A stretch of 64,000 bases of DNA from Paramicrobacterium fandaimingii (GCF_011751745.2 NZ_CP061170.1:2728001-2792000), one strand, 5' to 3'. Shown: positions 26,485-36,004, counted from the stretch's first letter. Notes: a model not told the origin generated them from the sequence alone. Program-made: numbers and translations.

Positions 26485-29400
26485 TCACTCAGGCGCCCAC
26501 GCCGATATCGCCGCGACAGAAACGACCTCGTCTGATGCCGTCTGCACGCCCATGAACGGCGGCGGAAGCCCCCCGACGATTCCCGAATAGTTGACGTCGA
26601 GCACCCGGGTGCCGCGCACGGTCGTCCAGGGAATGGTGATGCGCACAGCGGTGACGGAGACCGCGTCGAACTCGACGAAACGCACTCGGTGCCAGAACTG
26701 GTCTTCCACGGACGCCACTGTGTGCCACTCGCCACTCTCTGTGCGCACCGAGACCTCATAGGTGCGCAGTGCGGTCTCGCAGCATTCCATGCTGCCGCTT
26801 GCCACCGCTACGCGGTTGATCGTTGTCGCCTCAGCGAGCGTCACCGTTGCCGACGGCTTCTCATCGAGCTCACCGTCAACGACGCCAGAGCGCCAGGGCA
26901 GAGAGGGGTTTACCGTGCCCGAGGTGATGATCTGCGCGTCGCTACCCTCCGCCGTCGAGGTTGCCGTCACCTCGGCTCCCGCGAGAACGTCACCGCCGAA
27001 CGCCTCCACCGGCGTGATCGACACCGGTTCACCCTCCGATGACGCGAAGAATTGGGGACTTCCCGTGATCGTCACCTCCGAGCGCCCGTCCTCAAGCTCA
27101 ATCACGCTCTGCGCGCCGTACTGATCGGTAACCGTCACAGCGGGAGCCTCGCTTGAGAGATTCGCGCGCACGCGTGCCTCATCGGTCCATGCCGCAGTGA
27201 CGCCGGCATCGTCTGCGAAGCGGAAAGCGTAGGTGAAGGGGATGCCGGTTTCAACGACGCTCGGCTCGCCCAGAGCCGCCAGTTTGTGCGAAACGACGGC
27301 GAACGCCAGGGCCCCGGGCTTCACATGCGACTGATATTGAATGAGCGACCAACTGAGATTGTTCTCGCCCCAGCCGCCCTCGCTGAAGAAGTACGTCCAT
27401 CCGGCAATGTGCTCGTGCTGGTACCAGAGCAGCTTGCGCGCGACTTTGGCCCCCTGCGACCAATACGGCAGAGTCCCGTCCGACGTCCACCCCGTCTCCG
27501 TGTCCCAGATCGGCAGCTCGCCGCATCCATGCCCGACCACGTTTCTGAAGCTGTCGTACCCGGAACCGGAGGCAGCGAAGCCCTCCTCTTCCCACGACCG
27601 GTTCCACCCCGTGTACGGGTGAACGCCGAGGGCGTCGACGGCCTCGCAGAGCTGTGTCGACGCCGAATCCGCCCACCAGTCTTCGGCGAAGCCGAGGGTG
27701 TTTCCGGCAATCACCCGGGCGTGAGAATTTGCCTCATGAGCGGCATGCGCAAAGGGAATATCGACGCGTTTCGAGAAGTCGGCCCCCGAGTCGAAGCTGA
27801 TGTTCGGCTCATTCCACGGCGACCACAGCGTGATCGCCGATGCCTGCTCGGCAAACTCCGCGACGATGAATCGTGCCCATCCGCCCCAGGTCTCCGCCTC
27901 AACTGCAGCGCGCTCGGCGTCGCCGTTCTGGCCCACCTGAACGATCAGATCCACGTCGTGATCGGCCGCGTACTCGGCGGCCGCGCGCACCTGCTCGAAC
28001 GCCTCGGTCGGCGTGGGTTCGCCGTCTGGCGCCCCCGGAAGGCCAGACCAGTCGATTGCGTCGCTGCTCGGTTTTCCGCTCGGGTCGGCGATGAGCCGCG
28101 AAACATCGAGCTGCAGACGGAAGCTGCCGATTCCCAGTCGGTCAGCGAGCTGCACGCCGCGCATTGGCTCCGGCCCGCCCCACCCTGCTCCCGGCTCGAG
28201 GTCATCGAGGTTCAGGTCGGCGCCCTCGGCCCCGACGCTGTACCGAAAGCATGTCGCAGAGAGAGTCTCGCCGCTGCTGCTGTCGACAAGTCTGACGCTC
28301 ACTTCGTACGGTCCGGGGACGCTCGTCGGAACCTCCAACGGCGTCTCGCCTCCCCCGATCTTCGGTTCGACCGAGCGCTCGGTCTGCCGAATGGGGTCGG
28401 CGAGAAGAGGATCTCCCCGAACGCTGTAGCGCACGCTAACATCCTCTGCCGCCTGTTCGCCGTCAAGCATCCCCCACCCGGATTCAAAGCGCAGGTGCAC
28501 GCCAAGAGTCTCGCCCCAGTCAGCGTGATTGAACACGGCATCACTGACAACGCCAACGCCGATGCCGAGCCGGGCGATGACGGGATCGTTCAGCGCCTTG
28601 TAGCTGATCGGCATTGCCAGCATCGCGGCCATATCGTCGTCCGTGAGCTTCCTCACATGCTCCTCACCATCAACGGAGACAGAGAGCCAGTAGCTGCCGT
28701 CGTCATGGACGATCGCGCCGGTCATGCTTGGCGACGCCTGACTGTCGCCGAGCCAGACTCCCCGTTGAACCCCGATCTGATCGATCCAGGTGAGCCCCTC
28801 GCCCGCCTCATACACGAGATAGCCATCGCCGCCTGGCGCGGGAACCACGGTGCTCGGTCGGGTGAGCGCCGGTGTCTGCGCCGCGCTGTCGCCGTCGCTC
28901 TCGGCCATGGCATACGGCACGCTCATCACCGTCTTCTGCGACGCGAGGTCGTCGACCGTCAGCCGAACAGTTGCATCGTCAATCGGCTCCAACCCCGTCA
29001 CCAGGCTTCCGGATGCTCCGAAGATCACGCTCGGCAGATCGCGATTCACCCCGAGCGACGTGCCGTCCTCTCGAAAGACGTGCACCACCGACCCACGCTC
29101 GCCAACCAGCAGAGCGGGCTCACCATCGAGATCGGGAACCCAGGTGACTCCGTGAAGGTCGAGTGGATGCCCTTGCGTCACTGAGCTCTCGGGCACGGGA
29201 AAGCTCGAGATCTGCGTGCCCTCTGCGTCGAATACCGCAATGTCCCGTCGGTGCTTGTACGAGTCAATCGCGTAGATCAGCCCGTCGGGCGACACAGCGA
29301 CAGAGCCGTTGTTGTGCGGTTCGCGCGTCGCGCGGTCGACGTCAACGACAAACTCGCCGCTCGTGTCGCCGCTGTCGTTCAATCGTGTGAAAACACGTGT

Positions 29401-29748
29401 GCCATCCTGCTTCTGCGACTCGACGAGCAGTCCGCCATCGATTGCATGCAGGCCGACGAGATACGTCGACTCCGGTGACGGCGCCCGCACGTCGACTCCG
29501 ATCGAAACGGGATCATCCGATTTCGGACGATCGGCGACGACGGCGGCCAGCTTGTCGCCGGGCATGCCGCAGACCTCGACGGCGGGATCAAGGTCAAGCG
29601 ATGCGACAGCGCGCGAGCCGGGCTGCTCGTCGTCGACGAAGGCGACAGCGACCGCGCCCGTCACGGCAAGTGTCAGAACGATCGCGCCGACAATGTATGC
29701 CGCACGTCTGCGTGACGGCTTTCGCTGGCGTCTCGTCGTACCGTTCAT
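26485..29748 (-). CDS. Large exported glycoside-hydrolase-like protein
   Basis: A 1087-residue protein anchored or exported by an N-terminal hydrophobic helix (about 19-38) after a basic stretch. Residues about 60-400 look like a beta-propeller/NHL-type repeat region (SPDGLIYAID and similar). About 520-850 is a TIM-barrel of GH clan A type with acid/base Glu in WSPWNEPNISF and candidate nucleophile Glu in IWDTETGW. The C-terminal about 150 residues look like a discoidin-type carbohydrate-binding domain. It may trim or release the exopolysaccharide outside the cell. The exact GH family (GH39 or GH5-like) is uncertain. Twelve nt separate it from the upstream priming transferase. Confidence 0.75.
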   Translation of the reverse strand: MNGTTRRQRKPSRRRAAYIVGAIVLTLAVTGAVAVAFVDDEQPGSRAVASLDLDPAVEVCGMPGDKLAAVVADRPKSDDPVSIGVDVRAPSPESTYLVGLHAIDGGLLVESQKQDGTRVFTRLNDSGDTSGEFVVDVDRATREPHNNGSVAVSPDGLIYAIDSYKHRRDIAVFDAEGTQISSFPVPESSVTQGHPLDLHGVTWVPDLDGEPALLVGERGSVVHVFREDGTSLGVNRDLPSVIFGASGSLVTGLEPIDDATVRLTVDDLASQKTVMSVPYAMAESDGDSAAQTPALTRPSTVVPAPGGDGYLVYEAGEGLTWIDQIGVQRGVWLGDSQASPSMTGAIVHDDGSYWLSVSVDGEEHVRKLTDDDMAAMLAMPISYKALNDPVIARLGIGVGVVSDAVFNHADWGETLGVHLRFESGWGMLDGEQAAEDVSVRYSVRGDPLLADPIRQTERSVEPKIGGGETPLEVPTSVPGPYEVSVRLVDSSSGETLSATCFRYSVGAEGADLNLDDLEPGAGWGGPEPMRGVQLADRLGIGSFRLQLDVSRLIADPSGKPSSDAIDWSGLPGAPDGEPTPTEAFEQVRAAAEYAADHDVDLIVQVGQNGDAERAAVEAETWGGWARFIVAEFAEQASAITLWSPWNEPNISFDSGADFSKRVDIPFAHAAHEANSHARVIAGNTLGFAEDWWADSASTQLCEAVDALGVHPYTGWNRSWEEEGFAASGSGYDSFRNVVGHGCGELPIWDTETGWTSDGTLPYWSQGAKVARKLLWYQHEHIAGWTYFFSEGGWGENNLSWSLIQYQSHVKPGALAFAVVSHKLAALGEPSVVETGIPFTYAFRFADDAGVTAAWTDEARVRANLSSEAPAVTVTDQYGAQSVIELEDGRSEVTITGSPQFFASSEGEPVSITPVEAFGGDVLAGAEVTATSTAEGSDAQIITSGTVNPSLPWRSGVVDGELDEKPSATVTLAEATTINRVAVASGSMECCETALRTYEVSVRTESGEWHTVASVEDQFWHRVRFVEFDAVSVTAVRITIPWTTVRGTRVLDVNYSGIVGGLPPPFMGVQTASDEVVSVAAISAWAPE

Positions 29749-29760
29749 CAGGCTGTCGGC

Positions 29761-31266
29761 TCAGTAGGCGCCGACGGGCCGGAACAGCACTCGAATCGTT
29801 CGCCAGACAATCGACAGGTCTGTGTACAGCGTCCAGTTCTCGACGTAATAGAGGTCGAGGCGAACGCTCTCGTCCCAGTCCAGATCGGAGCGACCGTTCA
29901 CTTGCCACATCCCGGTGATTCCCGGCCGAATGTACAGTCGACGGTGAACGTGCCGCTCGTACTTCTGCACCTCGCGCTGCAGCGGCGGTCGTGGCCCGAC
30001 AACGCTCATCTCGCCGCGCAAGACGTTGATGAACTGAGGAAGCTCGTCGAGAGAGTGCGCGCGAAGGAACGCGCCGACGCGCGTCACCCGCGGGTCTTGT
30101 TTCAGCTTGAACAGCACGCCGTTTCCCTCGCTGTGTGCGAGCAGATTCTCGAGGTCTTCCTCTGCTGTGTTCACCATCGAGCGAAACTTGAGCATTGAGA
30201 AGGTCTGCCCGTCTTTGCCGACGCGTTCTTGTTTGAAGAACGCCGGGCCGGCGCTGTCCATGCGAACGGCGAGCGCGATGACGAGCATCACCGGTGCGAG
30301 CACAGCAACGGCACCTGCGGACACCACGATGTCGAATGCCCGCTTCATGACGAAGCGCACACCCGCGTACCGGGCGAGATCGACGTGAAGAAGGGGCAGC
30401 CCGTCGACGGGGCGAAATTGGATGCGGCTGCCGGCGACGTTCGTCAATCTCGGGGCGACGACAAGCGATGTGCCCTGCGCCTCCAGCTTCCAGCTCAGAT
30501 CTCGCATGTAATCGGTGTTGTCTCTGCTCGTGCTCGCCACGATGACCGAGTCGGCATCAAGGCGCCCGACCGCATCGGCAACGCGATCGGGGTGCGACAC
30601 GATCGGCACGGTTCCGCTGAGTCCGGAAACAGGGACCTCGGCATCATCGAACACCGCGGCGCCGACCACGCTGAACGCTGCGCTGCTCGACCGTTCAAGC
30701 TCGCGAGCGACGTAGGAGACATCGGCGCGATCCCCCACAACGATCGTGCGAGAGAGGTAGTTTCCGTATGTGCGCTGATGGTTGAGCCAGCGTCGCCAAC
30801 TCCACCGGCTGGCGAGCAGTCCGACGGTTCCGGCGGGCAGGGCCACGAGGAACATGGCGCGCGGTGGGGCGACCGGAACCAGAACGAAGGCCGTTGCGGC
30901 GGCGCCGAAGTACATCACCGATGCGTTCAGAACTCGCTTGTACTCGCGCGTGCCGATTCCCAGGAGCGGTGTGCTTCGCGTGCGGAAGGCCGCGAGCGCG
31001 AGGAGCCAGCCAACGCTCATGAGCACCGGGCCTGCGACGCGACTTTCGACGAGTGCCGCTGCGCTGAAGCTTGCTTCTGTCGCCACAGCCACGGCCACCG
31101 CCATCGCGAGGGCGATGACGAGTGCGTCGGTCACGAGCAGTCGAATCTTGAGTCGCCGCGTCCAGGAGACAGCGGGCGCGACGGCGCGGGCAATCTCGGA
31201 GCCGACATCGAACGCCGGACGAAATACTGACGCTGGGGCGGTGAACCTGGCATCGATTCGACTCAT
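29761..31266 (-). CDS. Priming polyprenyl-phosphate glycosylphosphotransferase
   Basis: A 501-residue initiating enzyme that transfers sugar 1-phosphate to undecaprenyl phosphate in the membrane. Four N-terminal membrane helices and a CoA-binding-like middle region precede the C-terminal catalytic domain (about 300-501). That domain has FKQERVGKDGQTFSMLKFRSM, LRAHSLDELPQFINVLRGEM, VGPRPPL and YIRPGITGMWQVNGRSD. ATG at 31266 with GGAGGGC upstream. First gene of the 31266-25349 operon; its promoter region holds a TGAG-N5-CTCA copy. Confidence 0.93.
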   Translation of the reverse strand: MSRIDARFTAPASVFRPAFDVGSEIARAVAPAVSWTRRLKIRLLVTDALVIALAMAVAVAVATEASFSAAALVESRVAGPVLMSVGWLLALAAFRTRSTPLLGIGTREYKRVLNASVMYFGAAATAFVLVPVAPPRAMFLVALPAGTVGLLASRWSWRRWLNHQRTYGNYLSRTIVVGDRADVSYVARELERSSSAAFSVVGAAVFDDAEVPVSGLSGTVPIVSHPDRVADAVGRLDADSVIVASTSRDNTDYMRDLSWKLEAQGTSLVVAPRLTNVAGSRIQFRPVDGLPLLHVDLARYAGVRFVMKRAFDIVVSAGAVAVLAPVMLVIALAVRMDSAGPAFFKQERVGKDGQTFSMLKFRSMVNTAEEDLENLLAHSEGNGVLFKLKQDPRVTRVGAFLRAHSLDELPQFINVLRGEMSVVGPRPPLQREVQKYERHVHRRLYIRPGITGMWQVNGRSDLDWDESVRLDLYYVENWTLYTDLSIVWRTIRVLFRPVGAY

Positions 31267-31367
31267 CGCCTGCCCTCCGTCTCGTCAGAATTCCGGAGCT
31301 CAGCGCTGTGCCGTCATACGCGCCGTCAGCACCCGCGTGAACGAGCTTCAGCACGCATCGTTAAATC

Positions 31368-31407
31368 TGAGCATCCCTCAAGTTCTCTAATACTAGAGGG
31401 ATCCTCA
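31368..31407. promoter_or_regulatory. TGAG-N5-CTCA palindrome with nested inverted repeats
   Basis: TGAG-CATCC-CTCA (31368-31380) lies 101 bp upstream of the priming transferase. It overlaps an ATCCCTC/GAGGGAT inverted repeat (31373-31379 and 31396-31402). A degenerate second copy, AGAG-GGATC-CTCA, ends at 31407. The tandem arrangement 27 bp apart would suit cooperative binding. Confidence 0.5.
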
Positions 31408-31420
31408 TGTTTTGCCTTCA

Positions 31421-31434
31421 CCCCAGTTTAGGGG
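31421..31434. promoter_or_regulatory. CCCC-N6-GGGG palindrome
   Basis: CCCC-AGTTTA-GGGG followed by CGATG lies at the distal end of the gap upstream of the priming transferase. It is similar to the sites at 13455 and 16297. Confidence 0.3.
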
Positions 31435-31452
31435 CGATGCACGACGTCGTGG

Positions 31453-32409
31453 CTACCGGGCGAAGCGGTCTGTCGCTTCGATCAGCGCCGAGAGAATGCC
31501 CGGCTCGTCGAACGCGTGCCCGGCATCCGGAATGATCTGCAGGTCGGCCTCCGGCCATGCCCTATGCAGATCCCACGCCGTCATGGGCGGCGTGCAGACA
31601 TCGTAGCGACCCTGCACGATGACGCCGGGGATATCGCGCAGTCTGACGGCATCCCGAATCAGCTGCCCCTCCTCGAGCCAGCCTCGGTTCACGAAGTAAT
31701 GGTTCTCGATCCGTGCGAAGGCCGTCGCGAAGGCCGGCTCGGTGAACAAGGCGATCGTGCTCTCGTCGCGCGTCAGCGTAATTGTTGACGACTCCCACTC
31801 TGACCACGCCTGCGCTGCCGGAACGTGCACTTCGGGGTCGGGGTCGGCGAGCAGCTCGGCATACGCCTGCACCATGTGGTTGCGATCCTGCTGGGCAACC
31901 GGCTCGACGAACTGCTCCCACAGGTCGGGGAAGATCGCCGCAGCCCCTCCTTCATAGAACCAATCGATCTCCTGCCGCCGCAGCGTGAAGATGCCGCGCA
32001 GAACGAGCTCGCTGACGCGGTCCGGATGCGTCTCGGCATACGCGAGCGCAAGGGTGCTCCCCCACGAGCCGCCGAAGACCTGCCATTTCTCGATCTCGAG
32101 CGTGTCTCGCAGCGCTTCCATGTCAGAGACGAGCTTCCACGTGGTGTTGTGGGTGAGATCGGCTTCGGGCTCACTCATGTGCGGCGTGCTCTTGCCGCAG
32201 CCGCGCTGATCGAACAGCACGATGCGGTACTTCTCCGGATCGAAGACGCGGCGCTGCTCGGGGTTCGTCGCGCCGCCTGGGCCGCCGTGCACAAAGACGA
32301 CGGGCTTGCCGTCTGGATTGCCGCTCGTCTCCCAGAAGACGCGCTGGCCGTCCCCCACGTCAAGCAGGCCCGTCATGTACGGTTCGATGTTCGGGTACAT
32401 CTCTCGCAT
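31453..32409 (-). CDS. pip: Proline iminopeptidase
   Basis: Cytoplasmic alpha/beta-hydrolase (318 residues) that releases N-terminal proline from peptides. HGGPGG forms the oxyanion region, DQRGCGKSTPH is characteristic of the family, the nucleophile elbow is GGSWGSTLALAYAE, and the late Asp/His are in RYDVCTPP and PDAGHAFDEP. The frame extends upstream, but family members start at about MREMYPNIEPY; ATG at 32409 is chosen (32400 also possible). Not obviously linked to the EPS genes. Confidence 0.9.
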   Translation of the reverse strand: MREMYPNIEPYMTGLLDVGDGQRVFWETSGNPDGKPVVFVHGGPGGATNPEQRRVFDPEKYRIVLFDQRGCGKSTPHMSEPEADLTHNTTWKLVSDMEALRDTLEIEKWQVFGGSWGSTLALAYAETHPDRVSELVLRGIFTLRRQEIDWFYEGGAAAIFPDLWEQFVEPVAQQDRNHMVQAYAELLADPDPEVHVPAAQAWSEWESSTITLTRDESTIALFTEPAFATAFARIENHYFVNRGWLEEGQLIRDAVRLRDIPGVIVQGRYDVCTPPMTAWDLHRAWPEADLQIIPDAGHAFDEPGILSALIEATDRFAR

Positions 32410-32515
32410 GTACCGACGATAGCGTGAAACTGACGCCGGATCGGCAGGAACAACTCTGCATCGGAGTTTTCGCCCTTCAGGTTGAATGGCGGCGCGCATC
32501 CCGTAGCGTTGGTCT

Positions 32516-33517
32516 ATGGCATATCGATATCTTGGACGCAGCGGACTGAAAATCTCTGACATCACGTACGGCAACTGGCTGACGCATGGTGGTCAGATTG
32601 AGAACGACACGGCGACGAAATGCGTTCACGCCGCGCTTGATCACGGAATCACAACGTTTGACACGGCAGATGTCTACGCGAACACCGTTGCCGAGCAGGT
32701 GCTGGGCGATGCCCTCGCCGGGCAGCGGCGCGAATCGCTCGAGATCTTCACGAAGGTGTGGGGGCCGACTGGCCCGAAAGGGCCCAATGACTCGGGGCTC
32801 AGCCGCAAGCACATCATGGAGTCCATCAACGGCTCGCTGCAGCGACTCGGCACCGACTACGTCGATCTCTATCAGGCGCACAGGTACGACCCCGAGACGC
32901 CCCTCGAAGAGACAATGCTCGCCTTCGCCGACGTCGTGCGCCAGGGAAAGGCGCTGTACATCGGTGTGAGCGAATGGACGGCAGACCAGCTGCGCGCGGG
33001 CCACGCGCTCGCGAGCGAACTCGGCATTCACCTCGTGTCGAACCAGCCGCAGTACAACATGCTGTGGCGTGTGATCGAAGAAGAGGTCGTTCCAGCGTCC
33101 GAGGATCTCGGTGTCTCGCAGATCGTCTGGTCGCCGATCGCGCAGGGGGTGCTGACCGGCAAGTACGAGCCGGGAAAGGATGCTCCCGCGGGAAGCCGCG
33201 CGACGGACGAGACCGGTTCGAAGACCGTTGCCCGTTACCTGCGCGACGACGTGCTGACCGCCGTGCAGGGCCTCAAGCCCATTGCCGACGAGGCAGGTCT
33301 CACCATGCCGCAGCTGGCGATCGCGTGGGTTCTGAGCAACCCCAACATCGCCTCGGCGATCATCGGAGCCTCACGCCCCGAACAGATCGCTGATAACGTC
33401 GTGGCGTCGGGAACCACACTCGACCAGGACGTGCTCGATCGCATCGACGCCGTCGTCGGCGACATCGCCGAGCGCGACCCCTCCAAGACGGACACCCCGA
33501 CCGAACGTCCCGCGTGA
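32516..33517 (+). CDS. Aldo/keto reductase (Kv-beta/YghZ-like)
   Basis: A 333-residue NADPH-dependent TIM-barrel oxidoreductase. The tetrad can be placed as Asp and Tyr in FDTADVYANTVAE, Lys in FTKVWGP and His in LYQAHRYDPETPLEE. Cofactor residues occur near IAWVLSNPNIASAIIGASRPEQI. It is a single gene followed by a strong terminator. The physiological substrate is unknown; relatives detoxify methylglyoxal or reduce general aldehydes. Confidence 0.9.
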   Translation: MAYRYLGRSGLKISDITYGNWLTHGGQIENDTATKCVHAALDHGITTFDTADVYANTVAEQVLGDALAGQRRESLEIFTKVWGPTGPKGPNDSGLSRKHIMESINGSLQRLGTDYVDLYQAHRYDPETPLEETMLAFADVVRQGKALYIGVSEWTADQLRAGHALASELGIHLVSNQPQYNMLWRVIEEEVVPASEDLGVSQIVWSPIAQGVLTGKYEPGKDAPAGSRATDETGSKTVARYLRDDVLTAVQGLKPIADEAGLTMPQLAIAWVLSNPNIASAIIGASRPEQIADNVVASGTTLDQDVLDRIDAVVGDIAERDPSKTDTPTERPA

Positions 33518-33541
33518 CGAGCTGACCCCACTCACGCAGAA

Positions 33542-33578
33542 ACACGGCGGATGCTGCCCGTCGCAGCATCCGCCGTGT
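33542..33578. terminator. Bidirectional hairpin terminator
   Basis: Perfect 16-bp stem (33542-33557 with 33563-33578) and a 5-nt loop between the convergent aldo/keto reductase and acyl-CoA oxidase genes. There is no long T tract, as is common in high-GC actinobacteria. Confidence 0.8.
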
Positions 33579-33596
33579 CAGTTCGTCTCTCGGGCG

Positions 33597-35741
33597 TCAG
33601 CGCTTCTGCTTCTGCGCGGCCTTCTCTCGGGCACGAAGCACTTTCTCATCGATCGGCGCGTCGCCTGATTCACGCAGCGCCGCGTAGTACGCGCGCGCTT
33701 CGTCCTGCCGCGTCCGCTCGCCGTCCGTGGCGATTGGTGCCCGCAGGTGAGCCTCCTCGAAGCCGAACGCATCGACAAGCTGCACGGCATAGGGACGCAG
33801 CCGCGCCACGAGCCGGTTGATGTAGGCGCTCACTGCCTCCGCGCGCTGCGTCGACAGCCGCCCGTTCATGAGGTACCAGGCGAGATGCTTCTCGATGAGG
33901 CTGAGCCCGAACAGGTCGCGCAGCCAGGTGAGAACGGTGCGTGTCGAGGCATCCTGAATCTTCTCGATGCCGGCGGTGAATGCCTCCCACTGCAGCAGCT
34001 CGCCGTGTGCCCGTGCCGCCTCGATCAGCGCGGTCTGCTGCGAATTGAACAGATCGGCCGCCTCTTTCTTCGACCGCTTCGACGCGGGCCGCAGCTCCCC
34101 CGCAATGTTCTCGATCATCGTCTCGACACGGTCTGTGAGCAGCTCGCGTTGAACCGCCGTCTCGCGCAGCTGGCCGACGGAGCGCGCCGTCGAACCGAAG
34201 TCACCGAGGGTCTGCCCGAGGGTGCGCAGCCCGCTGCCGTGGTAGGCGCGATCGGCGGCCTGAGCGACGACGTAGCGGGCGAGAGCTCCCGAATCGGCCT
34301 TGCGGAACTTGCTCGAGAAGTCCGTGAGCAGCCGCTTGGCAACCAGCTGAAGCAGCACGTTGTTGTCGCCCTCGAACGTGACGTAGACGTCGAGGTCGGC
34401 ATACAGGCTCGTGAAGCGGTTTGCATTCATGAAGCCCGCGCCACCGCATGCTTCGCGGCTCTCTTGCAGCGTGTCGAGCGCGTGCCAGGTCGACAGCGGC
34501 TTGAGTGCTGCGGCGAGGGTCTCGAGATCTTGCCTGTCGTCATCTGTGTCGGCGCGGCCGCTGAATACCTCGTCAAACTTGGTAAGCAGCGTTTCGTGCG
34601 CGAAGGTGTGCGCGTAGGTCTCGGCCAAGCGCGGCAGCAGCCGTCTCTGGTGCTTCTGGTAGTCAAGCAGCACCTCTTCGTTCGTGTCCGAGGCTGCGTT
34701 GAACTGGCGGCGCTGGTCGCCGTAGCGTATGGCGATGGTGAGAGCGAGGGCGGATGCCGTCGTCGCGGCGCCGTCGAGCGAGACCCTTCCTTGAACGAGC
34801 GTTCCGAGCATCGTGAAGAAACGACGCCCCGGGCTCGCGATCGACGACGTGTAGCTGCCGTCTTCGGCGACGTCGCCGTACCGGTTGAGCAGGTTGTCGC
34901 GCGGAATGCGCACGTTCGTGAAGTGAAGGCGACCGTTGTCGATGCCGTTGAGCCCGCCCTTGAGCCCGTCATCTTCGCCCCCGACGCCGGGAAGAAACTC
35001 ACCGTTCTCATCGCGGATGGGCACGTAGAAGCAGTGCACGCCGTGGTTCACACCCTTGGTGATGAGCTGGGCGAACACGGTGGCGGCGACGCCGTCGCGC
35101 GCGGCGTTGCCGAGAAATTCCTTCCACGCACCCTTAAACGGCGTGTGGATCACAAACTCCTGCGTGCTCTCGTCGTATGTCGCCGTCGTGCCGATCGACG
35201 CGACATCAGAACCATGGCCGATCTCCGTCATCGCGAATGCGCCAGGCACGTCGAGCGTCATGATGTCGGGAAGAAAGCGATCGTGGTGCTTCTGCGTGCC
35301 GAGGTGCAGCACGGCAGAGCCGAACAGCCCCCACTGCACTCCCGATTTGATCTGCAGCGACGGGTCGGCGAGCACGAGCTCTTCGAAGCCGGCGATGTTG
35401 CCGCCCGCATCGTTGTCTCCTCCGAGACGTTCGGGGAACGCGCGCAGCACTTGGCCGTCTTCTACGAGCAGATGCATCTGCTCGAGCACGCGGGCGCGGT
35501 GCTCCTCCATCGGCTGCCCCTCGATGCGCTGCATCTCGGGTCGCGCGGCGAGCGCACGTGACCTCCGGCGAATCTCACTCCAGCGGCCCAAAAGCGCGCG
35601 CTGCACCTCATCCGTGTTCAGAGACGCAGAGCCCGCAATCCCCACAGGCCCCGTGTCAACGGTCTCGTGCACGTTTGCGACCTCTGCCACGTCGTCGGGA
35701 GTTTCCACATCTTGCGCCACTTCTCGCCCCTCACCCTTCAC
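33597..35741 (-). CDS. Acyl-CoA oxidase/dehydrogenase
   Basis: A 714-residue FAD enzyme of the acyl-CoA oxidase type, longer than the about 380-residue dehydrogenases because of an added C-terminal ACOX domain. FAD/substrate motifs are FAMTEIGHGSDVASI and the NVRIPRDNLLNRYGDV region; the catalytic Glu is in VTFEGDNNVLLQ. Predicted to catalyse the first step of fatty acyl-CoA beta-oxidation in the cytoplasm. No electron-transfer flavoprotein or thiolase genes are near. Divergent from the NmrA-like gene. Confidence 0.9.
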   Translation of the reverse strand: MKGEGREVAQDVETPDDVAEVANVHETVDTGPVGIAGSASLNTDEVQRALLGRWSEIRRRSRALAARPEMQRIEGQPMEEHRARVLEQMHLLVEDGQVLRAFPERLGGDNDAGGNIAGFEELVLADPSLQIKSGVQWGLFGSAVLHLGTQKHHDRFLPDIMTLDVPGAFAMTEIGHGSDVASIGTTATYDESTQEFVIHTPFKGAWKEFLGNAARDGVAATVFAQLITKGVNHGVHCFYVPIRDENGEFLPGVGGEDDGLKGGLNGIDNGRLHFTNVRIPRDNLLNRYGDVAEDGSYTSSIASPGRRFFTMLGTLVQGRVSLDGAATTASALALTIAIRYGDQRRQFNAASDTNEEVLLDYQKHQRRLLPRLAETYAHTFAHETLLTKFDEVFSGRADTDDDRQDLETLAAALKPLSTWHALDTLQESREACGGAGFMNANRFTSLYADLDVYVTFEGDNNVLLQLVAKRLLTDFSSKFRKADSGALARYVVAQAADRAYHGSGLRTLGQTLGDFGSTARSVGQLRETAVQRELLTDRVETMIENIAGELRPASKRSKKEAADLFNSQQTALIEAARAHGELLQWEAFTAGIEKIQDASTRTVLTWLRDLFGLSLIEKHLAWYLMNGRLSTQRAEAVSAYINRLVARLRPYAVQLVDAFGFEEAHLRAPIATDGERTRQDEARAYYAALRESGDAPIDEKVLRAREKAAQKQKR

Positions 35742-36004
35742 GATCGTTCACTCGTTCTTTCGTTATGCTCACCATAGGTCGATGCCACAGCCAGGCAGAA
35801 AGCTCCCGTCACCCGGCTACAAAGCGGAGGGCAGGTGCGTGCCTGCAGTTGTGGCTGCTCCACAGCATCCTCGGGAATTCACTGCAGTTTCACACAGAAA
35901 TCTCCCCCGGATGGGGACCTATCGCCCGCAGGGGAAACAGGGTCAACTGTTGTGTGGGGAATCTTTTGTCGCCAGAGCGGTTCTCAAAAAAGGAAGTCAC
36001 GGGC

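Noticed and set aside
27286..29184. 632-codon open frame antisense to the exported hydrolase
   Set aside because: High-GC shadow frame: Arg/Pro/Ala-rich, no motif, no ribosome site, and fully opposite a gene with clear domains.
33747..35561. 604-codon open frame antisense to the acyl-CoA oxidase
   Set aside because: Shadow of a conserved gene; composition is non-protein-like, with no recognisable domain.
35742..36004. Cobalamin or other riboswitch in the 263-bp divergent region
   Set aside because: CAGGGGAAACAGGG-like words drew attention, but no complete conserved core was found.
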